Shown: positions 41,673 to 50,485, numbered from the stretch's first letter. The stretch: 56,438 nucleotides of DNA from an uncultured Lachnospiraceae bacterium (GCA_910587085.1 CAJUMC010000017.1:1-56438), one strand, 5' to 3'. Translations and numbers: made by a program. The notes: generated from the letters alone by a model not told the origin.

Positions 41673-42605
41673 ATGGGAGAGAAGAAGGGTTTTTTCGGAA
41701 GGCTTGCGGAGGGGCTTGCCAAAACGAGGAACAGCATTGTTTCCGGGATTGAGGCCATTTTTTCCGGTTCCGGAAGCATCGACGAGGATTTCTATGAGGA
41801 GCTGGAGGAAATTCTTATTATGGCGGATATCGGTGTGAATGCGACAAGCTCGATCATCGAAAATCTGCGGGCAAAGGTAAAGGAAAACAAAATCAAGGAG
41901 CCCGCGCAGTGCAGGGAGCTGCTGATTACAAGCATCAAGGAGCAGATGAACCCGCCGGAGGGCGCATACGATTTTGAGGAAAAAAAGACGGTTCTGCTGG
42001 TGATCGGCGTCAATGGTGTGGGAAAGACGACCTCCGTGGGCAAGCTGGCCGGCCAGTATAAGGACAGAGGAAAAAGGGTTGTCGTCGCAGCGGCGGATAC
42101 CTTCCGCGCGGCGGCGATCGAGCAGCTGACGGAATGGGCGCACCGCGCACAGGTCGATATTATCGCACAGAAGGAGGGCTCGGACCCGGCCGCGGTTATT
42201 TTTGACGCGGTCAGCTCGGCCAAGTCGAAAAATGCGGACATCCTGATCTGCGATACGGCGGGAAGGCTTCACAACAAGAAAAATCTTATGGAGGAGCTGA
42301 AAAAGATCGACCGGGTAATCAGCCGGGAATACCCGGAAGCAAACCGGGAGACGCTGGTTGTTCTGGACGGCACGACCGGTCAGAATGCGCTGGCTCAGGC
42401 ACGCCAGTTCAACGAGGTAGCGGAAATTTCGGGCATTATCCTGACAAAGCTTGACGGGACGGCCAAGGGCGGCATTGCGATTGCGATCCAGTCCGAGCTG
42501 AACATTCCGGTAAAATATATCGGCGTAGGGGAGAAAATCGACGATCTGCAGCGTTTCGATTCGGACGCTTTTGTGGACGCGCTGTTTGATGTGAAGGCGG
42601 AGTAA
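41673..42605 (+). CDS. ftsY: Signal recognition particle receptor FtsY
   Basis: The membrane-docking GTPase of the SRP pathway, 310 residues. It has only a short N-terminal part before the N domain, as usual for Firmicutes. The G elements are GVNGVGKTTSVGKLA, DTFRAAAIEQL, DTAGRLHNKKNL and TKLDGTAKGG. A GGGGAGGG site precedes the start. It ends the plsX-ftsY block. Confidence 0.95.
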   Translation: MGEKKGFFGRLAEGLAKTRNSIVSGIEAIFSGSGSIDEDFYEELEEILIMADIGVNATSSIIENLRAKVKENKIKEPAQCRELLITSIKEQMNPPEGAYDFEEKKTVLLVIGVNGVGKTTSVGKLAGQYKDRGKRVVVAAADTFRAAAIEQLTEWAHRAQVDIIAQKEGSDPAAVIFDAVSSAKSKNADILICDTAGRLHNKKNLMEELKKIDRVISREYPEANRETLVVLDGTTGQNALAQARQFNEVAEISGIILTKLDGTAKGGIAIAIQSELNIPVKYIGVGEKIDDLQRFDSDAFVDALFDVKAE

Positions 42606-42779
42606 AAAACGGGAGAAAGGAAGCCCGGAGCCGGAAACAATCCGGAGCAGCTGCCGGTTGCTGCAGATCCGCAGATGCAGATCAGACAGCCAAAAGAAAA
42701 TGGAAAAAGAAAAACAGGAACCGGAAAAGCGGCACGGGGCAGGGCAAATGAGCGCAGGAAGAGAAAGAGGGGAAAAGCG

Positions 42780-44000
42780 ATGATGACACTGGAGAAATTT
42801 GAGGAGGCGAGCGAGGCCGTCATCAAGGTGACAAACCGCACGAAGCTTATATACAGCGATTATTTTTCGGAGATGACCGGGGGCCGGGTGTATCTGAAGC
42901 CGGAGAACATGCAGTTCACGGGCGCGTACAAGGTGCGCGGCGCATATTACAAGATCAGCACGCTGACGGACGAGGAGAGGGGCCGTGGCCTGATTACCGC
43001 CTCGGCCGGCAACCACGCACAGGGAGTGGCTTACGCGGCAAAAATATACGGGGCCAGAGCCGTTATCGTTATGCCTACCACGACTCCGCTGATCAAGGTC
43101 AACCGCACGAAGAGCTACGGCGCGGAGGTCGTACTGCACGGCAATGTATACGACGAGGCATGCGCCCACGCGCTGAAGCTGGCGGAGGAGAACGGCTATA
43201 CCTTTATCCACCCGTTTGATGATGAAACGGTGGCAACCGGCCAGGGAAGCATTGCGATGGAAATTATCAAGGAGCTGCCGACCGTGGATATTATCCTGGC
43301 TCCGATCGGGGGAGGCGGGCTGGCTGCCGGCGTATCGACGCTCGCGAAGCTGCTGAATCCGAATATCCGGGTGATCGGTGTGGAGCCGGCGGGCGCAAGC
43401 TGCATGCAGGCATCGCTCAAGGAGGGGCATGTCGTGACGCTTTCCGGCGTGGACACCATCGCGGACGGCACCGCCGTAAAAACGCCGGGAGAGCATATTT
43501 TTCCTTATATTCAGAAAAATGTGGATGAGATCGTTACCGTGGAGGATCGCGAGCTGATTGTCAGCTTTCTTGACATGGTGGAAAATCACAAGATGGTGGT
43601 GGAGAATTCCGGGCTGCTGACGGTGGCCGCGCTGAAGCAGATTGACTGCCGCGGAAAGAAGGTCGTGTCCATCCTCAGCGGCGGGAATATGGACGTGATT
43701 ACCATGGCTTCCATTGTGCAGCACGGCCTGATTGAGCGCGGGCGCATTTTTACCGTTTCCGTGCTGCTTCCGGACAAGCCGGGCGAGCTTGCCAATGTTT
43801 CCACGCTGATTGCAGGAAAGCAGGGCAATATCATTAAGCTCGAGCACAACCAGTTTGTCAGCATCAACCGGAATACGGCGGTGGAGCTTGTGATTACGAT
43901 GGAGGCGTTCGGCCATGAGCACAAGGAGCGCATTGTAAAAATGCTGGAGGAGAAAGGTTATCAGCCAAAGCTTACCCAGCCGAAAAATACTTATATGTAA
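42780..44000 (+). CDS. ilvA: Threonine ammonia-lyase with ACT domain
   Basis: A PLP enzyme deaminating threonine to 2-oxobutyrate, 406 residues. The PLP lysine is in TGAYKVRGA, the phosphate-binding glycine run is IGGGGLAAG, and ASAGNHAQG is near residue 75. The last ~75 residues form one ACT-like regulatory domain (IFTVSVLLPDKPGELANV), the short TdcB/catabolic-type architecture rather than the two-domain biosynthetic one. The start at 42780 has an AGAGGGG site; an upstream extension is basic and not conserved. No T-box or ilv leader was recognised before it. Confidence 0.9.
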   Translation: MMTLEKFEEASEAVIKVTNRTKLIYSDYFSEMTGGRVYLKPENMQFTGAYKVRGAYYKISTLTDEERGRGLITASAGNHAQGVAYAAKIYGARAVIVMPTTTPLIKVNRTKSYGAEVVLHGNVYDEACAHALKLAEENGYTFIHPFDDETVATGQGSIAMEIIKELPTVDIILAPIGGGGLAAGVSTLAKLLNPNIRVIGVEPAGASCMQASLKEGHVVTLSGVDTIADGTAVKTPGEHIFPYIQKNVDEIVTVEDRELIVSFLDMVENHKMVVENSGLLTVAALKQIDCRGKKVVSILSGGNMDVITMASIVQHGLIERGRIFTVSVLLPDKPGELANVSTLIAGKQGNIIKLEHNQFVSINRNTAVELVITMEAFGHEHKERIVKMLEEKGYQPKLTQPKNTYM

Positions 44001-44054
44001 AATGACGGCATAAAAATGCGCCGGCCGCTGGCCGGATATTCGCACACATATCAG

Positions 44055-44104
44055 ACAGGCGCCGCTCAGCAGAGAAAAAATCCCCTCCGCTGAGCGGCGC
44101 CTGT
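44055..44104. terminator. Strong inverted repeat between ilvA and a small convergent gene
   Basis: A perfect 16-bp stem (44055-44070 with 44089-44104) with an 18-base loop lies 55 bases past the ilvA stop and 7 bases past the stop of the minus-strand gene. T-runs are weak on both sides. It probably ends transcripts from both directions. Confidence 0.55.
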
Positions 44105-44110
44105 TTCCGG

Positions 44111-44338
44111 TCAATAGGTGTATTCGCGCTTCGGCTGATAATAGCAGGTCCGCAGCTGACGGTCTTTCCCGTAGGTGACAATGCAGCCGTCGAATGTCTC
44201 ATTTCCGGAAAGCTTCTGCTTAAGGACATGATCAAACGTTTTCTCCTCCCTGCCGCCAGAAGAGGAATTCTGGGATGCAGAGCGGCCGGCCTCGCGTCTC
44301 AGCCGGGAGACGCCGGAAACAACCTGTACCGGAACCAC
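44111..44338 (-). CDS. Small unknown protein, start uncertain
   Basis: A minus-strand frame of 75 residues from GTG 44338. Its C-terminal half (TFDHVLKQKL, then CIVTYGKDRQLR and YYQPKREYTY) looks like a conserved small protein of Lachnospiraceae, but I cannot name it. The same frame is open further upstream and reads NGFSGSYFKVVPVQVVSGVS across the GTG, which looks like continuous protein. No ATG in that frame exists. The best ribosome site (GGGAGGG, 44378-44384) leads to ATG 44364 in another frame that stops after 21 codons. The gene may use a rare start or be frameshifted. A hairpin follows its stop. Confidence 0.5.
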   Translation of the reverse strand: MVPVQVVSGVSRLRREAGRSASQNSSSGGREEKTFDHVLKQKLSGNETFDGCIVTYGKDRQLRTCYYQPKREYTY

Positions 44339-44573
44339 CTTGAAATAACTGCCTGAAAATCCATTTGCTGCGGTAATCCCTCCCTGGATACATATTTCAA
44401 CAGTGACCGTACCTTGTTTCTATAATATATATCGAAGGGAAGCGTAAAAATCATAAGCCTTGTTTTGTAAAAATTTCCTTAAATCTAATTTCCAGATCTT
44501 ATTATTGAAATTTTATTCACGGAGTCCTGTAAGGAATCATGGTTCAAGTCCGGAAACTCAGCTGCCGGCCTGC

Positions 44574-46364
44574 CTATGCGATCGGTTCAAAATCTGCAGC
44601 GCCGTGCTTGCAGAGAGGACAGATGAAATCCTCCGGCAGCTCGTCACCCTCATAAATGTAACCGCATACCTTGCAGACATAGCCCTTCTTTCCCTCCGTA
44701 GCCGGCTTCGGCTTTACGTGATTCTGGTAGTAGGTATAGGTCATGGTCTCCTTGTCGGAGAGTACACGCGCCTCTGTTACCGAGCAGATAAACATCCCGT
44801 GGGTATCCAGATCAACATACTGCTCTACCTTGAGCGACAGGAAGGAATTAATGCTGCCGGACAGGAATGCGAGCCCGTTGTCGGACCGCAGCGGGGTCAT
44901 GCCGGCGAACTTGTCCGTGCTGCGCCCGCTCTGGAAACCGAAGGTTTCGAAAATTTTAAACGGAGCTTCCACCGACAGACAGTTGACATTCATTTTCCCG
45001 GTCTGCTTGATGACATGGTGGGAATAGTTCTGCTTGTTGATCGTAACGGCAACCCGGTTCGGCGTGTTCGTCACCTGGGAAACCGTGTTGACAATCAGTC
45101 CGTTATCCTTTTTGCCGTCGTTGCAGGTAACGACATAGAGGCCGTAGCCGATGTTGAACAGGGCGGTGAGATCATTTTTGTTTGCGGTCTCATCGCGCTG
45201 TGCAAGATAATCTCTGCAGAGCTCGTCGGCAAGTGCGTCGAGCTGTGCGGTGCTCGTCTCGTTCAGGGCGGACATAATCTTTACGGATGTATCGGTGAAG
45301 GTCAGGTTTTTACAGCCTTCAAGCATGGATCTCATCGTTTTGGCGGCGAGCGGTGCCCACGAGCCGTTTTCAATCAGGGCAACGGTACGGTTCTGGAAAT
45401 TGCGCTCCGTCAAATGATGGATAAACTCTTTCATAAACGGGAAAATATCGGCATTATAAGTCGTAGTAGCAAGCACAAGTCTGCCATATCGGAAGGCATC
45501 TTCCACAGCCTCCGCCATATCGCAGCGGGCAAGGTCGTTGACGACCACCTTCGGGCAGCCTCTGGAGCGCAGCTTCTCCGCAAACAGATCAACCGCCTTT
45601 TTCGTGTTTCCGTAGATGGATGTATAGGCGATAACGATGCCCTCGCTCTCCACCGCATAGGACGACCAGGTATTGTACAGGTCGATATAATAGCCGAGAT
45701 TTTCGGTCAGCACCGGCCCGTGCAGCGGGCAGATTATGCGGATATCAAGCCCCGCAGCCTTTTTCAGAAGAGCCTGCACCTGCGCACCGTATTTGCCGAC
45801 GATGCCGATGTAGTACCGTCTTGCCTCGCATGCCCATTCTTCCTCCGCGTCGAGCGCGCCGAACTTGCCGAACCCATCCGCGGAAAACAGGATTTTGTCC
45901 GTGCTGTCATAAGTCACGATAACCTCCGGCCAGTGCACCATCGGCGCCGCGACAAAGGCGAGTGTATGCCTGCCGAGAGAGAGGGTGTCGCCCTCGCCGA
46001 CAACAACGCGGCGGTCGGAAAAATCCGTGCCGAAGAAATTTTTCATCATTGTGAATGCCTTGGCGGAGGAAACGATAAGAGCCTGTGGGTAGGCTTTCAT
46101 AAAGTTGGCGATATTTGCCGAGTGATCCGGCTCCATATGCTGTACAATCAGATAATCCGGCTTTCTCCCGCCCAGCTCTGCCTCAAGATTGTCCATCCAT
46201 TCATGTGTAAAATTGCGGTCAACCGTGTCCATAACGGCAACCTTCTCGTCAAGAATCAGATACGAATTATACGACATGCCGTTCGGGACGACGTACTGTC
46301 CCTCAAACAGATCAACATTATGGTCGTTGACGCCGACATAGCGTATGTCCTTTGTGATTTCCAT
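44574..46364 (-). CDS. Flavodiiron protein with flavin-reductase and rubredoxin domains
   Basis: A 596-residue cytoplasmic oxygen/NO reductase. Residues 1-240 are the metallo-beta-lactamase-like diiron core with ligands H76, E78, D80, H81, H144, D163 and H215. A flavodoxin domain follows (AYTSIYGNTKKA, about 245-390), then a flavin-reductase-like domain (about 400-545) and a C-terminal rubredoxin with C564, C567, C582 and C585. All electron-transfer parts are in one chain. The start at 46364 has an AAAGGAG site; the frame continues upstream to 46568 but that part is promoter DNA. Such proteins protect anaerobes from O2 or NO. It is divergent from an aldo/keto reductase. Confidence 0.93.
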   Translation of the reverse strand: MEITKDIRYVGVNDHNVDLFEGQYVVPNGMSYNSYLILDEKVAVMDTVDRNFTHEWMDNLEAELGGRKPDYLIVQHMEPDHSANIANFMKAYPQALIVSSAKAFTMMKNFFGTDFSDRRVVVGEGDTLSLGRHTLAFVAAPMVHWPEVIVTYDSTDKILFSADGFGKFGALDAEEEWACEARRYYIGIVGKYGAQVQALLKKAAGLDIRIICPLHGPVLTENLGYYIDLYNTWSSYAVESEGIVIAYTSIYGNTKKAVDLFAEKLRSRGCPKVVVNDLARCDMAEAVEDAFRYGRLVLATTTYNADIFPFMKEFIHHLTERNFQNRTVALIENGSWAPLAAKTMRSMLEGCKNLTFTDTSVKIMSALNETSTAQLDALADELCRDYLAQRDETANKNDLTALFNIGYGLYVVTCNDGKKDNGLIVNTVSQVTNTPNRVAVTINKQNYSHHVIKQTGKMNVNCLSVEAPFKIFETFGFQSGRSTDKFAGMTPLRSDNGLAFLSGSINSFLSLKVEQYVDLDTHGMFICSVTEARVLSDKETMTYTYYQNHVKPKPATEGKKGYVCKVCGYIYEGDELPEDFICPLCKHGAADFEPIA

Positions 46365-46398
46365 AAAAAATACTCCTTTCCTTACGGCATAAAATGAC

Positions 46399-46416
46399 AA
46401 TACGGATCTCCGTATT
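46399..46416. promoter_or_regulatory. 18-base palindrome, candidate operator
   Basis: AATACGGA, two bases, TCCGTATT is a perfect inverted repeat. It lies inside the minus-strand leader of the flavodiiron gene and overlaps the -35 box of the plus-strand promoter, so a bound regulator could block both. I do not recognise the regulator. Confidence 0.55.
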
Positions 46417-46444
46417 GACTTCGCGTTCTCCATTATACTATAAT
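46415..46444 (+). promoter_or_regulatory. Sigma-A promoter of the aldo/keto reductase gene
   Basis: TTGACT (46415-46420), an 18-base spacer and TATAAT (46439-46444). A minus-strand TATAAT (46437-46432) for the flavodiiron gene lies beside it, giving overlapping divergent promoters. Confidence 0.65.
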
Positions 46445-46601
46445 CAAAAATAAAAGTATATTGAATTTCCAAATTTGACGGAAAAAAACGGAAGAGTCCA
46501 TGGAGCAGGAGAAAATCCGGGGCAGATTCGGCCGCAGGCCGGCGCCGGTCTGCGGCTTTTCCGGACACTGCCGGAAGTTCCGTATTTCAGGGAGGTGCAC
46601 T

Positions 46602-47600
46602 ATGTATCAGGCGTCGGAACAGCGCTACAGCAAAATGGAATATCCGCACTGCGGGGCAAGCGGCCTGAGACTGCCGGCGGTTTCGCTCGGTTTCTGGCAC
46701 AATTTCGGCAGCAACATGCCGATGGACAACATGAAAAAGATGTGCTTCACGGCGTTCGATCATGGGATTACACATTTTGACCTGGCCAATAATTACGGCT
46801 CAGAGACGGGCAGCGCCGAAAAGAATCTCGGGCTTATCCTGAAGGAGGAGCTTGCAGCGTGGCGCGATGAGCTGATTATCAGCACGAAGGCGGGCTACGG
46901 AATGTGGCCGGGGCCTTACGGGGACTGGGGGAGCCGGAAATATCTGCTGGCAAGCCTGGATCAGAGTCTGAAAAGGCTTCAGCTCGACTATGTTGATATA
47001 TTCTATCATCACCGGATGGATCCGCACACGCCTCTGGAGGAGACGATGGGAGCTCTGGCACAGGCGGTGGCGAGCGGCAAGGCGCTCTATGTCGGACTTT
47101 CCAATTATGACGGGCCGACTCTGGAGAGGGCTGCCGCAATCCTTGACGGGCTGCACTGTCCGTTTATTGTAAATCAGAACTGTTATTCCATCTTTGACCG
47201 CACGATCGAGCATAACGGCCTGAAGCAAACCTCCGCACGGCTCGGCAGGGGGATTATTGCCTTCAGCCCGCTGGCACAGGGAATGCTTTCTGACCGGTAT
47301 CTCAACGGGATTCCAAAGGACAGCCGCATCCGCACGGACGGGCGTTTCCTGCAGGAATCCAGCCTGAGCGAGGGCAGACTGAAAAAGATCTGCGCACTGG
47401 CGGACATGGCGGCAGAGCGCGGACAGAGCCTGGCACAGATGGCGCTGGCGTGGATTCTGCGCGACGGGATTGTGACGAGCGTTCTTGCCGGAGCTTCCCG
47501 TCCGGAACAGATTCTGAACAATATCGAGGCGATCCGAAACACCGGCTTTGCAGCGGAGGAGCTGCAGAAAATTGATGAGATCTGCGGCTGGGAGAACTGA
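46602..47600 (+). CDS. Aldo/keto reductase, YghZ-like
   Basis: A 332-residue NADPH-dependent reductase with a TIM-barrel fold. The catalytic tetrad is visible: Asp and Tyr in FDLANNYG, Lys in ISTKAGYG, and His in YHHRMDP. Length and the GSAEKNLGLIL stretch match the YghZ (glyceraldehyde-3-phosphate reductase) type rather than small-sugar reductases. The start at 46602 has a GGGAGGTG site; the frame extends to 46500 without conserved residues. The physiological substrate is unknown. It shares a divergent control region with the flavodiiron gene, hinting at a stress role. Confidence 0.9.
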   Translation: MYQASEQRYSKMEYPHCGASGLRLPAVSLGFWHNFGSNMPMDNMKKMCFTAFDHGITHFDLANNYGSETGSAEKNLGLILKEELAAWRDELIISTKAGYGMWPGPYGDWGSRKYLLASLDQSLKRLQLDYVDIFYHHRMDPHTPLEETMGALAQAVASGKALYVGLSNYDGPTLERAAAILDGLHCPFIVNQNCYSIFDRTIEHNGLKQTSARLGRGIIAFSPLAQGMLSDRYLNGIPKDSRIRTDGRFLQESSLSEGRLKKICALADMAAERGQSLAQMALAWILRDGIVTSVLAGASRPEQILNNIEAIRNTGFAAEELQKIDEICGWEN

Positions 47601-47620
47601 TGCCGGAGCTCCGTCTCAAA

Positions 47621-47655
47621 ATGCCCCGCGGCGCGCGTTCTGCGCCGCGGGGCAT
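47621..47655. terminator. Bidirectional terminator hairpin
   Basis: A perfect 14-bp GC-rich stem (47621-47634 with 47642-47655) sits between the convergent aldo/keto reductase and BFD-type genes. On the minus strand it is followed by TTTT. Confidence 0.75.
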
Positions 47656-47664
47656 TCGGTTTGG

Positions 47665-47844
47665 TTATTTGTTGGCGAGCTTTTCGATCAGAGCTTCCAG
47701 TTCCGGAAGGCAGGCGCCGCACACGGTACCGGCCTGGGTTGCGGCCTGAACCTCCTCAAGTGTTTTTGCACCGTTCTCCACCGCGTCCATAATATCGCGG
47801 ACAGTCGTTCCCATACAGGCGCAGATAATTTCGTTTTCATCCAT
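47665..47844 (-). CDS. BFD-type [2Fe-2S] protein, 59 residues
   Basis: A small iron-sulfur protein resembling bacterioferritin-associated ferredoxin and the BFD-like domain. Cysteines are in IICACMG (C8 and C10) and VCGACLPE (C43 and C46), the expected C-x-C...C-x-x-C set. The start has a GGAGG site nine bases upstream. Such proteins shuttle electrons or sense iron. The gene is very short and easily missed. It is convergent with the aldo/keto reductase. Confidence 0.88.
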   Translation of the reverse strand: MDENEIICACMGTTVRDIMDAVENGAKTLEEVQAATQAGTVCGACLPELEALIEKLANK

Positions 47845-48036
47845 AATAAATTTCCTCCATACCGAAGCAATGTATTGTTTTTTCTTTCCGCATCAGTATG
47901 CCCGGAACCGGAAAGTTTATGCAGAAGAAAAAATTAAACATTTATAAAATCCGTTTATTTTACGGGCCGGGATATGTGCCGGAATTTTAAACAAAAAGCA
48001 GCCGCAATCTTCTACATGCGGGAGAGCGGAAGTCGC

Positions 48037-48065
48037 TTTACAGGAGAAAACTTTTTTGTTATAAT
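48037..48065 (+). promoter_or_regulatory. Upstream sigma-A promoter (possible recA P1)
   Basis: TTTACA (48037-48042), a 17-base spacer and TATAAT (48060-48065), 320 bases before recA. It could add a constitutive transcript. Confidence 0.5.
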
Positions 48066-48148
48066 CGAACCATCCGTTCCGATCTCACGATGTCCTGATT
48101 TTATCTGAACCGCGTCCGGGCGTCCGCTGTCCATCCAAAAAATAATGA

Positions 48149-48177
48149 TTGACATCCAAAGAAAAATACGGTAATAT
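48149..48177 (+). promoter_or_regulatory. recA promoter
   Basis: TTGACA (48149-48154), a 17-base spacer and TAATAT (48172-48177). The expected start falls inside the SOS box just downstream. Confidence 0.7.
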
Positions 48178-48184
48178 GATATCA

Positions 48185-48196
48185 GAACAAACGTTC
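48185..48196. promoter_or_regulatory. LexA (SOS) box at the recA promoter
   Basis: GAAC, four bases, GTTC matches the Gram-positive LexA/DinR core CGAACNNNNGTTCG, with 8 core bases exact and one flanking base matched. Lying at the expected transcription start, it would let LexA repress recA until DNA damage. Confidence 0.75.
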
Positions 48197-48388
48197 GATA
48201 TAAAAGCAGCTGTCCGCGGAATGCAGTCTGCAAAAATTATCGTATTTCGGGAGCGGAGCAGGCATTGGATTCTGTCGGACACGGCGCCTGCGGGATAAAG
48301 AAAGATAAAATCAGGCTGCGGATGCGAAGCAATAAAAAAGCGGCCTGCGCAGGTTTGAGAACGAAAAGAGAAAAGGAGAAATAAGGCT

Positions 48389-49654
48389 ATGGCGAAGGAT
48401 GATAAGCAGAAAGATAAGGACAAAGACAGGGAAAAGGAAAGGCCTCAGAGCAGGGAGGAAAAGCTGAAGGCGCTTGAGGGCGCGCTGGCACATATTGAGA
48501 AGCAGTACGGGAAGGGCTCCATCATGAAGCTCGGCGATAACTCCACCCACATGAATATTGAGACGGTGCCGACCGGCTCCATCAGTCTTGATATCGCGCT
48601 CGGGCTCGGCGGGCTTCCAAAGGGGCGCGTGGTCGAGATTTACGGACCGGAGTCCAGCGGAAAAACTACGGTGGCGCTGCACATGGTTGCCGAAGTGCAG
48701 AAGCGCGGCGGCATTGCCGGATTTATTGATGCGGAGCATGCGCTGGACCCGGTATATGCCAAGAATATCGGCGTCAATATCGATGAGCTGTACATATCGC
48801 AGCCGGACAACGGCGAGCAGGCGCTGGAGATCACCGAGACGATGGTCCGTTCCGGGGCAATCGACATTATTATTGTAGATTCCGTTGCGGCTCTTGTGCC
48901 GAAGGCGGAGATTGACGGCGACATGGGAGATTCCCACGTCGGTCTGCAGGCGCGCCTGATGTCCCAGGCGCTCAGAAAGCTGACGGGTATTATCAGCAAA
49001 TCCAACTGCATCGTTATTTTTATCAATCAGCTGCGTGAGAAGGTGGGCGTTATGTTCGGAAATCCGGAGACGACCACGGGCGGCCGCGCGCTGAAATTCT
49101 ATTCGTCGGTTCGTCTTGACGTACGCAGAATTGATTATCTCAAGAACGGCGGAGAAAATATCGGAAACCGCGTCCGCGTAAAGGTAGTAAAAAACAAAAT
49201 TGCGCCGCCGTTCAAGGAGGCCGAGTTTGATATTATGTTCGGCCAGGGAATTTCCCGCGAAGGCGATATTCTTGACCTTGCCGTATCCGAAAATATTATC
49301 GGCAAGAGCGGGGCCTGGTTTTCCTACAACGAGGCAAAAATCGGGCAGGGACGTGAGAATGCGAAGCAGTATCTGAGGGATAACCCTGCCGTTATGGCGG
49401 AGGTTGAACAGAAGGTTCGCTCAAAATTCGGCATCGGCGCGGAAAAGGAAAATGCGGAGGAAAGCGCCGCAAAGGAGACAGCTCCGGATGATAAAACTTC
49501 AAAATCTGGGCGCGGCAGAGCGAAGGCTTCCGCAGGTGCGGATGATTCCGCCGCACAGGATAGTGCGGACAAGCAGGAAGGCGGCGCGGAGGCTGCAGGG
49601 CAGGAAAATGGCGCTGCGGAAAATGCAGAAGATGCCGCTTTGCAGGATGAATAA
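48389..49654 (+). CDS. recA: Recombinase RecA
   Basis: The strand-exchange ATPase that also triggers LexA cleavage, 421 residues against about 350 in most bacteria. The extra length is a charged lysine/aspartate N-terminal arm (residues 1-25) and an acidic, alanine-rich C-terminal tail (about 352-421). The core has Walker A GPESSGKTT, the DNA-binding loop region and IDAEHALDP. A strong AAGGAG site precedes the start. recX follows after two bases. Confidence 0.96.
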   Translation: MAKDDKQKDKDKDREKERPQSREEKLKALEGALAHIEKQYGKGSIMKLGDNSTHMNIETVPTGSISLDIALGLGGLPKGRVVEIYGPESSGKTTVALHMVAEVQKRGGIAGFIDAEHALDPVYAKNIGVNIDELYISQPDNGEQALEITETMVRSGAIDIIIVDSVAALVPKAEIDGDMGDSHVGLQARLMSQALRKLTGIISKSNCIVIFINQLREKVGVMFGNPETTTGGRALKFYSSVRLDVRRIDYLKNGGENIGNRVRVKVVKNKIAPPFKEAEFDIMFGQGISREGDILDLAVSENIIGKSGAWFSYNEAKIGQGRENAKQYLRDNPAVMAEVEQKVRSKFGIGAEKENAEESAAKETAPDDKTSKSGRGRAKASAGADDSAAQDSADKQEGGAEAAGQENGAAENAEDAALQDE

Positions 49655-49656
49655 AA

Positions 49657-50295
49657 ATGGAGCGGATCGTTACGGCTGTGGAAATCTGCAGGGGCAGCCG
49701 CAAAAGAAAGGTCTATATCAACGATGAGTTCCTGTTTTCCCTGTATCCGGCAGAGCTTTCACGAAGCGGACTGGAGGAGGGAGTTTCCTTTACGGATGAG
49801 CTCTGCTCTGAGGTTTTTCAGGAGATACTGCTGCCGCGGGCAAAAAAGAGGGTGCTTAACCTTCTGATTGCGAAGAATCGGAGCCGGAAAGAGCTGTGCG
49901 AGCGGTTATCGTCGGACGGATATCCGCCGGAGGTTGCCGCGGAAGCAGTGGAGTATGCAGAGGCGTACCATTATGTAGATGATCTTCGCTTTGCGGTTAC
50001 CTTCCTGCGTTCGAAGCAGGAGGAAGAGAGCAGCCGTCGGCTTGCCATGCGGCTCGGCGAGAAGGGGATATCCCGCGAGGTTATTCAGGAGGCCTTTGAT
50101 ACGGTGCGGGAGGAGCGGATTGAGCTGATGGGGGACGAGTTTGAGGAAGCGGAACAGACAGCACTTTTTCGTCAGATCCGCCGAAGAACTTCCAATCCTT
50201 CGGCGCTTACGGAGAAGGAGCGGCAGAAACTGATGGCAGCGCTCTATGCAAGAGGGTTCCGCAGCTCGGATATCACGGCCGCGCTGCGCGGCTGA
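49657..50295 (+). CDS. recX: Regulatory protein RecX
   Basis: A 212-residue helical modulator of RecA filaments, three helical repeats. Typical features are the ALNLLI-like LNLLIAKNRSRKEL, YHYVDDLRFA and RRLAMRLGEKGISREVI stretches. It starts two bases after the recA stop, so the two are co-transcribed and coupled. Confidence 0.9.
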   Translation: MERIVTAVEICRGSRKRKVYINDEFLFSLYPAELSRSGLEEGVSFTDELCSEVFQEILLPRAKKRVLNLLIAKNRSRKELCERLSSDGYPPEVAAEAVEYAEAYHYVDDLRFAVTFLRSKQEEESSRRLAMRLGEKGISREVIQEAFDTVREERIELMGDEFEEAEQTALFRQIRRRTSNPSALTEKERQKLMAALYARGFRSSDITAALRG

Positions 50296-50397
50296 ACCGG
50301 AGGAAAACCCCGGCTTTCTGCTACAGTAAAAAAGGAAACAAAACAGTATAGTTCAAAGAGAAGATAGCATAAGACTGCAGAGCGGTGTTCGGATTGT

Positions 50398-50438
50398 CCG
50401 GTGCACGGCTCTGCATCCTTTTGTGCACGGCTTTTTAT
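50398..50438 (+). terminator. Likely terminator after recA-recX
   Basis: A GTGCAC/GTGCAC stem extended by CC/GG with a bulge is followed by CTTTTTATT. It lies about 100 bases past the recX stop. Confidence 0.5.
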
Positions 50439-50485
50439 TCCTCCGGTCTTTGCTTTTCTTTTTTCCATTTTCTTGCGCTTTTCCC

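Larger units (their letters stand above)
47845..48388. other. Control region upstream of recA
   Basis: No gene is seen in 544 bases. The right part carries two sigma-A-type promoters and an SOS box described separately. The left part is the upstream region of the BFD-type gene on the minus strand. Confidence 0.7.

Noticed and set aside
42606..42779. T-box or branched-chain attenuator before ilvA
   Set aside because: No T-box consensus, leader peptide or terminator/antiterminator pair was seen.
41625..44114. An 829-codon open frame on the minus strand opposite ftsY and ilvA
   Set aside because: Both plus-strand genes are complete with catalytic motifs, and the antisense translation is histidine/arginine-rich without domains.
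44530..44570. A tRNA-like T-arm string (GGTTCAAGTCC)
   Set aside because: The flanking bases do not pair into a T-stem, and no acceptor, D- or anticodon arm is found.
44460..46397. A 645-codon open frame on the plus strand opposite the flavodiiron gene
   Set aside because: The minus-strand protein has all metal and rubredoxin ligands; the plus-strand frame has none and no start signals.
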